From assembly GCF_002135335.1 (NCBI RefSeq), contig NZ_NEGC01000003.1, forward strand, positions 1-64,000: a stretch of DNA of 64,000 bases. Direction: 5' to 3'. The translations under genes and the position numbers were made by a program. The DNA comes from Acinetobacter sp. ANC 4470. GTDB taxonomy: Bacteria > Pseudomonadota > Gammaproteobacteria > Pseudomonadales > Moraxellaceae. Shown piece after piece: positions 16,041-26,016 of this stretch. Position 1 is the first letter of the stretch, and each line of letters opens with the position of its first letter. The notes beneath the pieces were generated by a model that did no database searches, was not told where the DNA came from, and worked only from the letters and a program-made list of their open reading frames with translations.

Positions 16041-16964
16041 TTAACCAAAACGACCAGTAATATAGGCTTCTGTTAATTGATGATCCGGTTGGGTAAATAC
16101 TTTTTCGGTCGCATTCACTTCAATTAAATCACCTAGATGGAAATAAGCAGTACGATCTGAAACACGCGCTGCTTGCTGCATTGAATGCGTCACAATGGCA
16201 ATCGTATATTGTGTAGACAGCTCTGAAATCAGTTCTTCAATTTTTGCCGTTGCAATTGGGTCAAGCGCAGAACACGGTTCATCCATCAGGATCACTTCTG
16301 GGCTAACAGCAATGGTACGTGCAATACATAAACGCTGCTGTTGACCACCAGACAAACCTGTACCCGGCTGATTTAAACGGTCTTTCACTTCATTCCAAAG
16401 ACCGGCTTTATGCAAACTATTTTCAACAATTTCTTCAAGGTCATATTTATCACGCGCTAAACCGTGAAGCTTTGGACCATAAGCGACGTTGTCAAAAATT
16501 GACTTTGGAAATGGGTTTGGTTTTTGGAATACCATCCCCACTTGTGCTCGTAATAGAACCACATCAAGGCTTGGATCATAAATATTTTGATTATCTAACA
16601 TTACTTTACCCGTTATACGACACGAATCAATCGTGTCATTCATACGGTTTAAAGTACGTAAGAAAGTCGATTTACCACAACCTGATGGACCAATAAAAGC
16701 AATCACTTCATTTTCATAAATATTCAGATCAATCCCTTTGATTGCCTCTGCTTCACCATAATATACATGTACATCTGAAGTACTAATTTTCACGTTAGCT
16801 GTTTTTGCTTCTTTTTTTGCCGAAGTTTGGGTATCAAATTGAGAAACAAATGAAGTCCCTTGACGTTTTTTATCTGCTTCGGAAGATATAAATTGTTTCT
16901 GTTCTTGATTCACGGATTCATCCTGCTCTAAGGAATTTGTTTTTGATGCAGTTACAGTATTCAT
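16041..16964 (-). CDS. pstB: Phosphate ABC transporter ATP-binding protein PstB
   Basis: It energises phosphate import through PstAC. Walker [10 protein letters not shown] (about 93-101), ABC signature LSGGQQQR, Walker B VILMDEP and the H-loop THSMQQ are intact. The 307-residue protein carries about 55 extra, polar, probably disordered N-terminal residues compared with E. coli PstB (257). It begins 12 bases after the pstA stop and is last in the operon; no phoU follows. Confidence 0.96.
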   Translation of the reverse strand: MNTVTASKTNSLEQDESVNQEQKQFISSEADKKRQGTSFVSQFDTQTSAKKEAKTANVKISTSDVHVYYGEAEAIKGIDLNIYENEVIAFIGPSGCGKSTFLRTLNRMNDTIDSCRITGKVMLDNQNIYDPSLDVVLLRAQVGMVFQKPNPFPKSIFDNVAYGPKLHGLARDKYDLEEIVENSLHKAGLWNEVKDRLNQPGTGLSGGQQQRLCIARTIAVSPEVILMDEPCSALDPIATAKIEELISELSTQYTIAIVTHSMQQAARVSDRTAYFHLGDLIEVNATEKVFTQPDHQLTEAYITGRFG

Positions 16965-16976
16965 ATATTGCCCTCT

Positions 16977-18371
16977 CTACCAGCGCACTTCAAATTTTTT
17001 ACGTAACCAAATTGCAAGGCTATTTAAGCCCACCATCAGTGCCAGTAAGACAATAATGGCAGCAGCAGTACGTCCTTCAAAGAAGTTACGTAATTCATTG
17101 CCCTGCCATAAATAAACTTGGACCGGTAAAGCCGTTGATTGATCTAAAGGTGATACAGGAATATTCGCTACAAATGCACTCATTCCAATCAATAATAAAG
17201 GTGCTGTTTCACCTAAAGCATGTGCGATACCAATAATAGAGCCCGTCATGATTCCAGGCAAAGCCAAAGGTAAAACATGGTGAAAAACAGTTTGGATTCG
17301 TGATGCACCAATTCCCAAAGCTGCTTGACGAATAGATGGTGGCACTGCTTTTAACGAGGCCCGAGTCGTAATAATCACTGTTGGTAGTGTCATTAGACTT
17401 AAAACCAAGCCACCGACCAAAGGTGCAGAAATAGGTAAATGCATCCAACCAATAAAAATTGCAGCACCTAGCAAACCAAAGACGATTGATGGCACAGCCG
17501 CAAGATTATTGATATTCACTTCAATAACATCTGTAATGAAATTTTTAGGTGCAAATTCTTCTAGATAAATCGCACTTGCCACCCCTAATGGAATCGAGAT
17601 AAAAATCACGATCAGCATCATGAACAATGAGCCCATGAATGCACCCGCTAAACCAGCTGTTGCAGGTGAACTACGGGAGTCTGGATTAGTAAAAAGCTGC
17701 GTATTGAATGTACGCTGAATAATTCCTTTTGCAGCAAGATCGTCAGAGAGCTTACGGATTTCGGGGCTTAATTGTTGCTGATCATCGGGTAATGAGCGAT
17801 CAATATTCCCCGCTAACCAGACATCAATATTGGCATCTGCTAAGAAGTTCAACTCAACTTTTTTACCAATTAAAGCAGGATCTTTAAAGACCATATCCCG
17901 AATCCGATAGGCTTCTGAACTGGTATATAAGCTACTTAAGTCATCACGATAATTGGCTAATGATGGATCTTTGGCGATTAAACCATTGGCAATCAAAGCA
18001 TCCCAATCGACCATGCCCATTTTAGTTTGCCATTCTATAAAACGCTCTTGGTAGAGTGCTGGAGACTCGCCTACTTTCTGCGTTGGTCTAGGGCCAGCAT
18101 TAATCAATGTAGGATCAAAATAAACAGGAACCGTCATACTGGCTTGCCAAAATGCAGGAAGACCTTTATATAAAATACTACCAAACAATAAAGCGACAAA
18201 GGCAAGTCCGATAACCACAGAAGAGAAGCCTACAAAGCGAAATGCGTTTTCTTTACGATGGCGCTTTGACAATGAACTTGCAATTCTAGCTTTACGTTTT
18301 TCGCGTAATTCCGCAGCTGCACGAGGATCAAATACATTTTGATCCGTTGGAGATGTATTTGATGTACTCAT
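16977..18371 (-). CDS. pstA: Phosphate ABC transporter permease PstA
   Basis: Inner-membrane permease for phosphate. The 464-residue protein has one N-terminal helix (FSSVVIGLAFVALLFGSILY), then a roughly 170-residue periplasmic insertion not found in E. coli PstA (296), then the core permease helices with the EAA-type loop RQAALGIGASRIQTVFHHVL. The start overlaps the pstC stop by 4 bases. The insertion mentions repeated polar segments and may contact PstS; that is inference. Confidence 0.93.
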   Translation of the reverse strand: MSTSNTSPTDQNVFDPRAAAELREKRKARIASSLSKRHRKENAFRFVGFSSVVIGLAFVALLFGSILYKGLPAFWQASMTVPVYFDPTLINAGPRPTQKVGESPALYQERFIEWQTKMGMVDWDALIANGLIAKDPSLANYRDDLSSLYTSSEAYRIRDMVFKDPALIGKKVELNFLADANIDVWLAGNIDRSLPDDQQQLSPEIRKLSDDLAAKGIIQRTFNTQLFTNPDSRSSPATAGLAGAFMGSLFMMLIVIFISIPLGVASAIYLEEFAPKNFITDVIEVNINNLAAVPSIVFGLLGAAIFIGWMHLPISAPLVGGLVLSLMTLPTVIITTRASLKAVPPSIRQAALGIGASRIQTVFHHVLPLALPGIMTGSIIGIAHALGETAPLLLIGMSAFVANIPVSPLDQSTALPVQVYLWQGNELRNFFEGRTAAAIIVLLALMVGLNSLAIWLRKKFEVRW

Positions 18372-19747
18372 TCGTATTGCTCACGATATTTACGCACAAT
18401 ATAGAGTGCTACAATATTAAGACCTAGCGTAATGACAAACAGAGTCAAACCGAGTGCAAACGCCACCAAGGCTTGAGGGCTTGCGAAATCTGTATCACCC
18501 GTTAATTGCTTCACAATCGTTACGGTGACGGTCGATACTGCTTCAAAAGGATTAACATGAAGTAAAGGGCTATTTCCTGCCGCAAGCACCACAATCATGG
18601 TTTCACCGACAGCACGGGACACAGCCAATAAAAATGCACCCGTAATCCCTGGCAATGCGGCTGGCAGTACCACTTGACGAATCGTTTCAGATTTTGTTGC
18701 ACCTAGACCTAAAGAACCATCACGTAGTGAACGTGGGACTTGCGTAATAATGTCATCTGAAAGTGAAGATACAAATGGGATAATCATAATCCCCATGGCA
18801 AAACCTGCTGTTAAAGCACTGGTTACATTAATTTCAAGACCAACGGCTGCACCTATTAATTTTAAAGCGGGTCCAATCACCATCAGTGCAAATACACCAT
18901 AAACGATGGTCGGAATACCAGCTAACACTTCAATGGCGGGTTTGGCCCAAGATCTAAATTTTGGCGATGCATATTCTGCCAAATAAATCGCAATCATCAA
19001 ACCCAATGGTACGGCAACCAGTAATGCGACACCACTGACCATGAGTGTGCCCCAAATGAGAGGCAGTAAACCATAACTTCCTTCAGCATTTCCCGATGTA
19101 CTAAAACCAGGATTCCATTCAGTTCCGAAGAAAAAATCAATTGGAGAAACAAAATTGAAAAAATGAACTGCTTCCTTAAACATTGACATCACAATGCCAA
19201 TCGTTGTCAGAATTGCAACCCCTGAACATAAAATCAAAATAACATTGATGGTACGTTCAACTTGATTACGTGCACGATAATTTTGACTGACCCGTTTCTT
19301 TGCCCAAATCAAACCTAACATTGCAGCACAAATGACGACAGCAAACTTTGCTAATCCACTTACTTTTTCAAACTTAGCTAAATGCTCTGCTGCTGCAACT
19401 TCATAAGCTGCGGGTGTGTCACTCACACCAAAACCTGAAGCAATTGCTTTAATTCGATCAATCAGTACATCTATGCCAGCGACATCTAAGTTTGCTGTAA
19501 TATTTGCTGGAACATTTTGTAAAATTAAATATTGCAAAACATTGGGTTCAACTAGATTCCAAACAAGTAAAATTAAAAAAGCAGGGATACCACACCATAA
19601 AGCAACCAATGCACCGTAATATCCGGGACGAGAGTGCAACTTCGCAGAGTTATTTCCCTTACCTGCTAGGTTACGGCTTTTAGATAACCCGATTTGATAG
19701 GCTACGGCAATCAATGCCAATAACACACCTATGAGTAGCAGATTCAT
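18368..19747 (-). CDS. pstC: Phosphate ABC transporter permease PstC
   Basis: The partner permease of PstA. The 459-residue protein has an N-terminal helix, a second helix pair near residues 45-70, a periplasmic loop of about 60 residues, and the conserved permease core with RDGSLGLGATKSETIRQVVL as EAA loop. It is longer than E. coli PstC (319) by N-terminal helices and loop. It follows pstS after about 100 bases and overlaps pstA. Confidence 0.93.
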   Translation of the reverse strand: MNLLLIGVLLALIAVAYQIGLSKSRNLAGKGNNSAKLHSRPGYYGALVALWCGIPAFLILLVWNLVEPNVLQYLILQNVPANITANLDVAGIDVLIDRIKAIASGFGVSDTPAAYEVAAAEHLAKFEKVSGLAKFAVVICAAMLGLIWAKKRVSQNYRARNQVERTINVILILCSGVAILTTIGIVMSMFKEAVHFFNFVSPIDFFFGTEWNPGFSTSGNAEGSYGLLPLIWGTLMVSGVALLVAVPLGLMIAIYLAEYASPKFRSWAKPAIEVLAGIPTIVYGVFALMVIGPALKLIGAAVGLEINVTSALTAGFAMGIMIIPFVSSLSDDIITQVPRSLRDGSLGLGATKSETIRQVVLPAALPGITGAFLLAVSRAVGETMIVVLAAGNSPLLHVNPFEAVSTVTVTIVKQLTGDTDFASPQALVAFALGLTLFVITLGLNIVALYIVRKYREQYE

Positions 19748-19850
19748 GTATTCTCCGGCATTTTTTCAATTTTCATGCTTTGAAAAAACCTTATCTTTGC
19801 AAAAAAAGCCGATGCTAAGAACTCTCCTAGCACCAGCTTATTCATCCTAA

Positions 19851-20876
19851 TTACTTAACGGCTTTGCCTGCTTTCAAATCTGCAAGAACTTTTACACGTT
19901 CTTTATCAGACATTGAAATAAGACCAGATTTTTCTAATTTAGAACCTTTACCTGAAACTTTCTTATTTAAGAAGTACTCAGAATATTGTTGTAAACCTTT
20001 GATTGATTTAAGGTGCTCACCTTTCACGTAAAAGAACAATGGACGTGATACTGGGTAAGAACCATTTAGAATTGTTTTCTCTGATGGCACAACATTATTG
20101 ACTGTCGCTACACGTAATTTGTCACGGTTTTGATCATAAAAACCTAAACCAAATACACCAACTGCACTTGGAGAGGTTTTTAAACGTGCCAGTGTTTCTG
20201 TGTAGTCACCTGAAATTTCAATCACTTTGCCATCTTTACGGAAAGTAGAGCATGCTTTTTTCTGAGCATCTTTATCTAACTTTTTAAAGTATTCATAAGA
20301 TTCACAACCTGCTTCAACCATTTTTTCTTGGAATACTTCACGTGTACCATGGTTAGAAGCTGGAATGACCAATGTAATTGGTTCATTTGGAAGTGATTTG
20401 TCAATTTGATTCCAATTCGTATACGGGTTTGCAACCAACTTACCATTCGATGGTAATTGTGCTGCTAGTGCTGCAAATACATGTTGTGGACGAAGTTTAT
20501 AAGCGGCTTTTTTTGAGTTAGACGCAAATACAATACCGTCATAACCGACTTTTATTTCAATAATTTGATTCACACCAGCTTTTTTACATGCAGCCAGTTC
20601 AGTATCTTTAATTTTACGAGATGCATTGGCGATATCGATCGTGTTATCACCTACGCCTTGACAGAATTGCTTTAAACCACCAGATGTACCACCAGAACCA
20701 ACAACAGGTGTCTTAAATTGTGGAAAAGTATTACCAAACTCTTCTGCAACAATACTTGAGTATGGCAAAACAGTTGAAGAACCAGCGATTTGGATTGTGT
20801 CACGAGCTGCATTTGCTGTTGTTGCTACAACTGCTCCTGAAACTGCTAAAGCAAGTGCGATATGATTTAAGCGCAT
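19851..20876 (-). CDS. pstS: Periplasmic phosphate-binding protein PstS
   Basis: It captures phosphate in the periplasm and delivers it to PstCA. A signal peptide (LALAVSGAVVATTANA) precedes the mature start ARDTIQIAGSSTVLPY, whose GSST loop binds phosphate; GSGGTSGGLKQFC is the second binding loop. 341 residues. It is the first gene of pstSCAB and is preceded by a clear Pho box at 20968-20996. The roughly 100-base gap to pstC may hold an attenuating hairpin but none is strong. Confidence 0.95.
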   Translation of the reverse strand: MRLNHIALALAVSGAVVATTANAARDTIQIAGSSTVLPYSSIVAEEFGNTFPQFKTPVVGSGGTSGGLKQFCQGVGDNTIDIANASRKIKDTELAACKKAGVNQIIEIKVGYDGIVFASNSKKAAYKLRPQHVFAALAAQLPSNGKLVANPYTNWNQIDKSLPNEPITLVIPASNHGTREVFQEKMVEAGCESYEYFKKLDKDAQKKACSTFRKDGKVIEISGDYTETLARLKTSPSAVGVFGLGFYDQNRDKLRVATVNNVVPSEKTILNGSYPVSRPLFFYVKGEHLKSIKGLQQYSEYFLNKKVSGKGSKLEKSGLISMSDKERVKVLADLKAGKAVK

Positions 20877-20967
20877 TCTTTTCTCTCTTCATTAGATGCA
20901 ATTTTGAAGCACGCTACTTTTTATAAAGTTTTGTACTTTTTCGATATCTGCATTTTGAGTTTAAAAT

Positions 20968-20996
20968 ATGACAATGAAGTTACAGCTTTATGACAC
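20968..20996 (-). promoter_or_regulatory. Pho box (PhoB-binding site) of pstSCAB
   Basis: Reading the minus strand, three 7-mers occur at an exact 11-base period: GTGTCAT, CTGTAAC and TTGTCAT, separated by AAAG and TTCA. The consensus is CTGTCAT with 4-base AT-rich spacers. A -10 like CAAAAT follows 10 bases after the last unit, the usual spacing for PhoB-activated promoters that lack a -35. Confidence 0.85.
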
Positions 20997-21739
20997 TTTA
21001 ATGATCTGTACATTTTAAGTAAATTTATGCGTTCATCCACAATACTCACGCACTTTATAAAAATAACTAAAACTTTGTTTTGACTTAAAAAATTAAAGAA
21101 ATATTCAATGACCATATTTATGACAAAAGATCATCCTACGATGTTCCATACCAATCATGATGAATGTAATATTACCCTTGATGACTTAGAACACATCATT
21201 ATTTGTACCTATTTGCCGTAAACCATACCGAATACCTGACTATAAATTAACCTATAAAAGCACGTTTTCTGACAGATCACCACTCTAGTGTGTATCGAAA
21301 ATTACTTGGCAAAACTGGATTTAGTCCAATCTTGGCAGCTGAATTTTACAATTTTAAAAAGTACGATCATCACTTTTTTTAAGCATATATCAAAACATCT
21401 GCACAACATTGAAAAATATATGCGCTACAATCTTTACCACTTATTTTTTACTCATTATAAATTTTAATCACGACAACCAAATTTATTTTTAATCAAAAAA
21501 ACACCAAATAAAAACAATATATTGATCATAAATTAATACTTTTTAGTTGGTGACTCATCACGTGAATTAAAATCCATCTTATACACAAATTTTATGATGA
21601 ACAGCTTACTTTAGAAAGTGCTATTAAAATGATCAAAGCACAGAAAAAAATTATGCTTTGATCACGGCTTCCTAACGTGTATAAAAAAAGCCAGTTATAA
21701 AACTGGCTTTTCTTTTAACTTAAAATTATTTACATTCGC
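20997..21739. other. Intergenic region between pst and ddc
   Basis: About 740 bases, mostly AT-rich, without a convincing gene. A 37-codon frame on the plus strand (21108-21221, start MTIFMTKDHPTM) has a weak AAAGAAA upstream and may be a gene remnant or nothing. The right end holds the ddc terminator (21686-21711). I see no RNA gene or known riboswitch. Confidence 0.5.
21686..21711. terminator. Terminator of the dat-ddc operon
   Basis: AAAAGCCAGTT (21686-21696) pairs perfectly with AACTGGCTTTT (21701-21711) around ATAA, just past the ddc stop. Confidence 0.88.
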
Positions 21740-23272
21740 TTAGTCAATTGCTGTCACATAAGTACCAGCTTGAATTGGCCCTTTGATACGATCTGCTTCT
21801 ACTAACACAAGGTTAAGCAAGTTCTTCACGTTATCTAAAGTCGCTACTGGACTTAAAGTAGTCATTTTCAAGGATTGAACTTGACCGACTTTAGTGACAC
21901 CAATATTCGCCTCTCCACGCGCAAACAATTCATCTGCAACGTTTTGATTCAATGTATCAAGCAATTCTGTTGGATAACCTTCAGGAATCACACGGAACAA
22001 TACAGAAGCAAATTGTGGATCAATCAACATCTCTAAACCATCAGTTGCATTGATATAATCAGCAACTTGACGTGTTAGAACCACACCATGGTCGATCATT
22101 GAACCATAAAGCTCTTCACCTAATGATTCTACCGTCATCCACAATTTCAACGCATCAAAACGACGCGTCGTTTGTAGTGACTTCGACACAAGATTTGGCA
22201 CACCATGTTCTTCATCATAAGCCGAGTTTAAGTACTCAGCTTCATAATGCATGAAACGATAGTTCGCTTCGTCTTTCAACAAGAACGCGCCACACGAAAT
22301 GGTTTGGAAATAATGCTTATGGAAATCGAGGGTCACAGAATCAGATAGTTCGATACCATCTAACATGTCACGGTAGTCATTGGAAAGAATGAGTGCACCA
22401 CCCCATGCTGCGTCGATATGCATCCACGCACCATATTTGTTGGTGATTTCACGTACTTTCTTCAATGGATCAATTGCGCCTGCATCGGTAGTACCCGCAG
22501 TTGCAACCACACATGCCACGATTTTACCTGCTGCTTGAAGATCAGCCATGGTTTTTTCCAAGGCATCCATATCCATCTGTGCATTTTCATTTACAGGAAC
22601 AGTCACAACCGATTGGAAACCCATACCCATCATTGCCATGTTCTTTTGCACAGAGAAATGTGCATTTTCAGAACAAATCACTTTGACGTTACGCATCGCA
22701 TCCGCAGGGATACCATCACGCTGAACAGACCACGGCTTGCCGTTTTCATCTTTCCAGTTTTTCGCAATACATGCATCACGCGCCAACAATACACCCATCA
22801 AGTTCGACTGTGTACCGCCAGAAGTAAATACACCCGCCTGACCTGCACCATAACCGACTTTTTGACGAAGCCAATCAATCAATTGAACTTCCATCAACGA
22901 ACCCGCTGGGCTTTGATCCCATGAATCCATCGATTGGTTGGTTGCATTGATAAGCACTTCAGCAATTTGACTGGTGACCATGGTTGGGCAATGCAAATGC
23001 GCAAGTGAATGCGGATGATGTACTTTCAAGCTTTTATTGAGGAAAAGCTTAACCATACGTTCAAGCGACTTGTGTACACCTAAACCTTCTTTTGAAGGAT
23101 TAAACGCAATTGCGCTGCGTAGCTCTTTAATGCTACCGCCTGTGTACATTTTGTCATTGTGCAACCATGCTGCGACTGCTTTAGTCGCCTCACCCATTGC
23201 TGACTCGTAGTCAGCAATGGACTGAGCATCATTGCAAAGTAATGCTTTACGATGTTCTGCAAAATCAACCAT
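21740..23272 (-). CDS. ddc: L-2,4-diaminobutyrate decarboxylase
   Basis: It converts L-2,4-diaminobutyrate to 1,3-diaminopropane, the hallmark polyamine of Acinetobacter. This 510-residue group II PLP-dependent decarboxylase carries the PLP-lysine motif [12 protein letters not shown] and upstream [13 protein letters not shown]. It starts at an ATG that shares its A with the TAA stop of dat, so the two are translationally coupled. Transcribed from the dat promoter. Confidence 0.95.
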   Translation of the reverse strand: MVDFAEHRKALLCNDAQSIADYESAMGEATKAVAAWLHNDKMYTGGSIKELRSAIAFNPSKEGLGVHKSLERMVKLFLNKSLKVHHPHSLAHLHCPTMVTSQIAEVLINATNQSMDSWDQSPAGSLMEVQLIDWLRQKVGYGAGQAGVFTSGGTQSNLMGVLLARDACIAKNWKDENGKPWSVQRDGIPADAMRNVKVICSENAHFSVQKNMAMMGMGFQSVVTVPVNENAQMDMDALEKTMADLQAAGKIVACVVATAGTTDAGAIDPLKKVREITNKYGAWMHIDAAWGGALILSNDYRDMLDGIELSDSVTLDFHKHYFQTISCGAFLLKDEANYRFMHYEAEYLNSAYDEEHGVPNLVSKSLQTTRRFDALKLWMTVESLGEELYGSMIDHGVVLTRQVADYINATDGLEMLIDPQFASVLFRVIPEGYPTELLDTLNQNVADELFARGEANIGVTKVGQVQSLKMTTLSPVATLDNVKNLLNLVLVEADRIKGPIQAGTYVTAID

Positions 23273-24645
23273 TATGCGCCTCTTACAGCAACAAGTGCTT
23301 CAGCAATGGCTTTCTTAAAGCGAACAAGGACTTCTTCACATTCAGCTTGAGTGATGATGAGTGGGCAAAGTAAACGAATTACAGTACCGTTACGACCGCC
23401 TTTCTCTAACAACAATTTGTTATCGAAACAAGCCGTTTGGATAGCAGCTGCCAATTGAGAATCACCCGGTAATGAACCCATGTGATCTGCTGTTTGACGT
23501 TCGTCTACAATCTCAACACCCAACATTAAGCCACGGCCACGTACGTTACCGATGCATGGGAATTCTACGGCTAATTTTTTAAATTCAGCTTGTAAGAAAT
23601 CACCACGTTCTTGTGCATTTTGCGCAAGATTTTGCTCTTTAATGGTGTTGATTGTTGCAAGACCAGTACCCATCGCCAATTGGTTACCACGGAAAGTACC
23701 TGTGTGACCCGCAGGCTGCCAAGCATCAAACTTACGCTTAATACCCAACACTGCAAGTGGTAAGCTACCACCTACCGCTTTCGACATTACAATTACATCA
23801 GGCTCAATGCCTGCGTGTTCAAAGGCAAACATTTTACCTGAACGGGCAAACCCTGCTTGAACTTCATCCAGAATCAACACAATGTTGTGTTTTTCAGTGA
23901 CTTCACGGATTTTTTTCAACCATTTGTTCGGTGCTGTAACAACACCACCTTCACCTTGAATTGCTTCAAGAATTACGGCAGCAGGTTTAGTTACACCACT
24001 TTCTACATCTTCAATAAAGTTTTCAAAGAAGTACGTTAAGGCATCTACACCTGCTTCACCGCCAAGACCTAATGGGCAACGGTATTCATGCGGATATGGC
24101 ATAAACTGTACGCCTGGCATTAAGCCATTTACCGAATTTTTCGCAGATAAGTTACCTGTCATGGCTAAAGCGCCATGTGTCATTCCGTGATAGCCACCTG
24201 AGAAGCTAATCACCGAACTACGACCTGTATAAGTTTTTGCTAATTTAATAGCTGCTTCTGTGCCATCTGCACCAGATGGACCACAGAACTGTAGACAATA
24301 CTCTTTCTTACCACCAGGTAATTGTTCAAGTAATGCTTCAGTAAATGCATCTTTTAAAGGCGTGGTTAAATCTAAAGTATGTAATGGCAGACCACTCGCT
24401 AAAGTGTCTTGAATACTTTGAATCACCGCAGGATGATTATGGCCTAAAGCCAAAGTCCCTGCCCCAGCTAAACAATCGAGGTACTCTGTACCTTCAACAT
24501 CAGTAATCCAGCAGCCTAAAGCTTTTGCTATTGCCAACGGTAATTTACGTGGGTAGCTACGAACATTGGATTCCATCTGGCTTTGGCGAGTCAAATAGTA
24601 TTCGTTAGTAGAATTAGGGGCAGGATTTACAGAAGAAACGCTCAT
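23272..24645 (-). CDS. dat: Diaminobutyrate--2-oxoglutarate aminotransferase
   Basis: It makes L-2,4-diaminobutyrate from aspartate semialdehyde and glutamate, feeding ddc. A class III aminotransferase of 457 residues: [20 protein letters not shown] and the PLP-lysine stretch [18 protein letters not shown], with [12 protein letters not shown] downstream. First gene of the two-gene polyamine operon. The gene is similar in base composition to neighbours, so it is core, not acquired. Confidence 0.95.
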   Translation of the reverse strand: MSVSSVNPAPNSTNEYYLTRQSQMESNVRSYPRKLPLAIAKALGCWITDVEGTEYLDCLAGAGTLALGHNHPAVIQSIQDTLASGLPLHTLDLTTPLKDAFTEALLEQLPGGKKEYCLQFCGPSGADGTEAAIKLAKTYTGRSSVISFSGGYHGMTHGALAMTGNLSAKNSVNGLMPGVQFMPYPHEYRCPLGLGGEAGVDALTYFFENFIEDVESGVTKPAAVILEAIQGEGGVVTAPNKWLKKIREVTEKHNIVLILDEVQAGFARSGKMFAFEHAGIEPDVIVMSKAVGGSLPLAVLGIKRKFDAWQPAGHTGTFRGNQLAMGTGLATINTIKEQNLAQNAQERGDFLQAEFKKLAVEFPCIGNVRGRGLMLGVEIVDERQTADHMGSLPGDSQLAAAIQTACFDNKLLLEKGGRNGTVIRLLCPLIITQAECEEVLVRFKKAIAEALVAVRGA

Positions 24646-25115
24646 ATCGAATTACCATCTCTGATATGGGTTGAAAGAAATAAGTCGGGTGACTTGCGGT
24701 CTGTTGACTCGGTGCTTTATAGAATCTAGTTAGACTTGAATTTGTTTGTCATAACTAGAGGGCGGATGATACCGAATTTTTCTGAAAAATAAACAACTTT
24801 CGGCACTTTATCCTTCCTATTTCATTAAAAAAATCAAACTAATCTATAGGTTGAATTTTCATCTTACATTGTGACAGAAGAAAGAAAACCTCATTTTTTT
24901 ATGCTTTGATTGAAAAATAATGATAATACAGCGAAATTTCATACAAATTAATTCATAAGTGTATAATTTTCTTTTAGTTATATTGATAGATGCTATTTAT
25001 TTGATTTCATCCATTTTTACAAACCCACCACAAAACCTGCTCAAATCCAACATAAACACACTTTAGTATCATCAATATAACTTCAAATTTTACTTACAAA
25101 AAATAGGTCAAAGAA
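24646..25115. other. Divergent promoter region of dat and the SIMPL gene
   Basis: About 470 bases with no gene. A TATAAA-like -10 for dat is seen near 24716-24721 on the minus strand without a good -35. The right half is AT-rich and leads into the SIMPL gene. Nothing else recognisable. Confidence 0.5.
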
Positions 25116-25820
25116 ATGCGTTATTTAACTCTCTCATCTCTAGTTTTAGCTTCTGCTTTAGCTACACCAGCTTTTGCTCAACAAAATGAGCAACTCAATT
25201 ACAATCTAGTCAATATACAAGCGGAAGCTGCACGCAAAGTTTCTAATGATGAAATGCATGCTGTTTTATACATTGAAAAAAGTAATAAACAACCCGCTGA
25301 GCTTGCTGTACAAATTACACAATTAATGAATCAAGCCATGGCTTCAGCCAAGAAATACCCGCAAGTAAAAGTGGAAACAGGTTCTCAAACTACTTATCCA
25401 ATTTATGACAATGATAGCCGTAAACTTAAAGAATGGCGTGGTCATGCCGAAATTCAAATTGAAAGTACTGACTTTAAAGCTGCAAGCCAATTGGTCAGTG
25501 AACTACAACAAAATTTTCAAACACAATCCATTAATTTTAGTGTTTCTGATGCCCAACGTAAAAAAGTCGAAAATGAGTTAATGGTAGAGGCTTCTAAAAA
25601 CTTTCAGCAACGTGCCTTAACCTTAAGTCAAGCATGGAATAAATCAGGCTATAACTTGGTTAATCTAAACTTAAATACCAATAACTCTTACCCACAACCG
25701 ATCATGATGCGTGCGAGTATGGCAAAATTTTCAGGCGCTGAGGCAGCAGATGCGCAAGATGTCGCGGCAGGTGAATCTAAAATAACTGTGAATGCAACCG
25801 GTACAATCCAGTTTAAATAA
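25116..25820 (+). CDS. SIMPL domain (DUF541, YggE-like) periplasmic protein
   Basis: A 234-residue exported protein. The signal peptide ends near ATPAFA-QQNEQ. The remainder fits the SIMPL/DUF541 fold: LNYNLVNIQAEAARKVSNDEM at the start and a C-terminal KITVNATGTIQFK strand, as in YggE and BP26. YggE-type proteins lessen oxidative stress or form channel-like oligomers; the role here is unknown. A strong terminator follows, so it is a single-gene unit. Confidence 0.88.
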   Translation: MRYLTLSSLVLASALATPAFAQQNEQLNYNLVNIQAEAARKVSNDEMHAVLYIEKSNKQPAELAVQITQLMNQAMASAKKYPQVKVETGSQTTYPIYDNDSRKLKEWRGHAEIQIESTDFKAASQLVSELQQNFQTQSINFSVSDAQRKKVENELMVEASKNFQQRALTLSQAWNKSGYNLVNLNLNTNNSYPQPIMMRASMAKFSGAEAADAQDVAAGESKITVNATGTIQFK

Positions 25821-25841
25821 TAGTTTAATTCTTCATCATCT

Positions 25842-25868
25842 AAAAACCGTGTGCTATACACGGTTTTT
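25842..25868. terminator. Terminator after the SIMPL gene
   Basis: AAAAACCGTGT (25842-25852) pairs with ACACGGTTTTT (25858-25868) around GCTAT. Confidence 0.88.
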
Positions 25869-25942
25869 ATTTATCTTTCTATTGCATGAATTTTTCATTT
25901 GAATAGAAATTTTATTATAAAAATTCAAATACCATAGTAATA

Positions 25943-25961
25943 AGTAATAACTATTATTATT
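25943..25961 (+). promoter_or_regulatory. Candidate Fur box before the TonB receptor
   Basis: The 19-base stretch AGTAATAACTATTATTATT matches 12 of 19 positions of the Fur consensus and keeps its imperfect dyad. It lies about 55 bases upstream of the receptor start, where iron-repressed promoters normally carry Fur sites. The AT-rich setting makes chance matches easier, so support is moderate. Confidence 0.45.
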
Positions 25962-26016
25962 TAAATGTATCACTAAACCCTTTAACATACACGAAATTTG
26001 AAAATCGATTTCTGTT

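Noticed and set aside
20921..21115. 64-codon minus-strand frame over the Pho box
   Set aside because: It covers the Pho box and promoter of pstS, with Lys/Phe/Ile-rich composition expected of AT-rich non-coding DNA.
22418..22924. 168-codon plus-strand frame opposite ddc
   Set aside because: Antisense shadow of a well-supported decarboxylase; His/Cys/Thr-rich nonsense composition.
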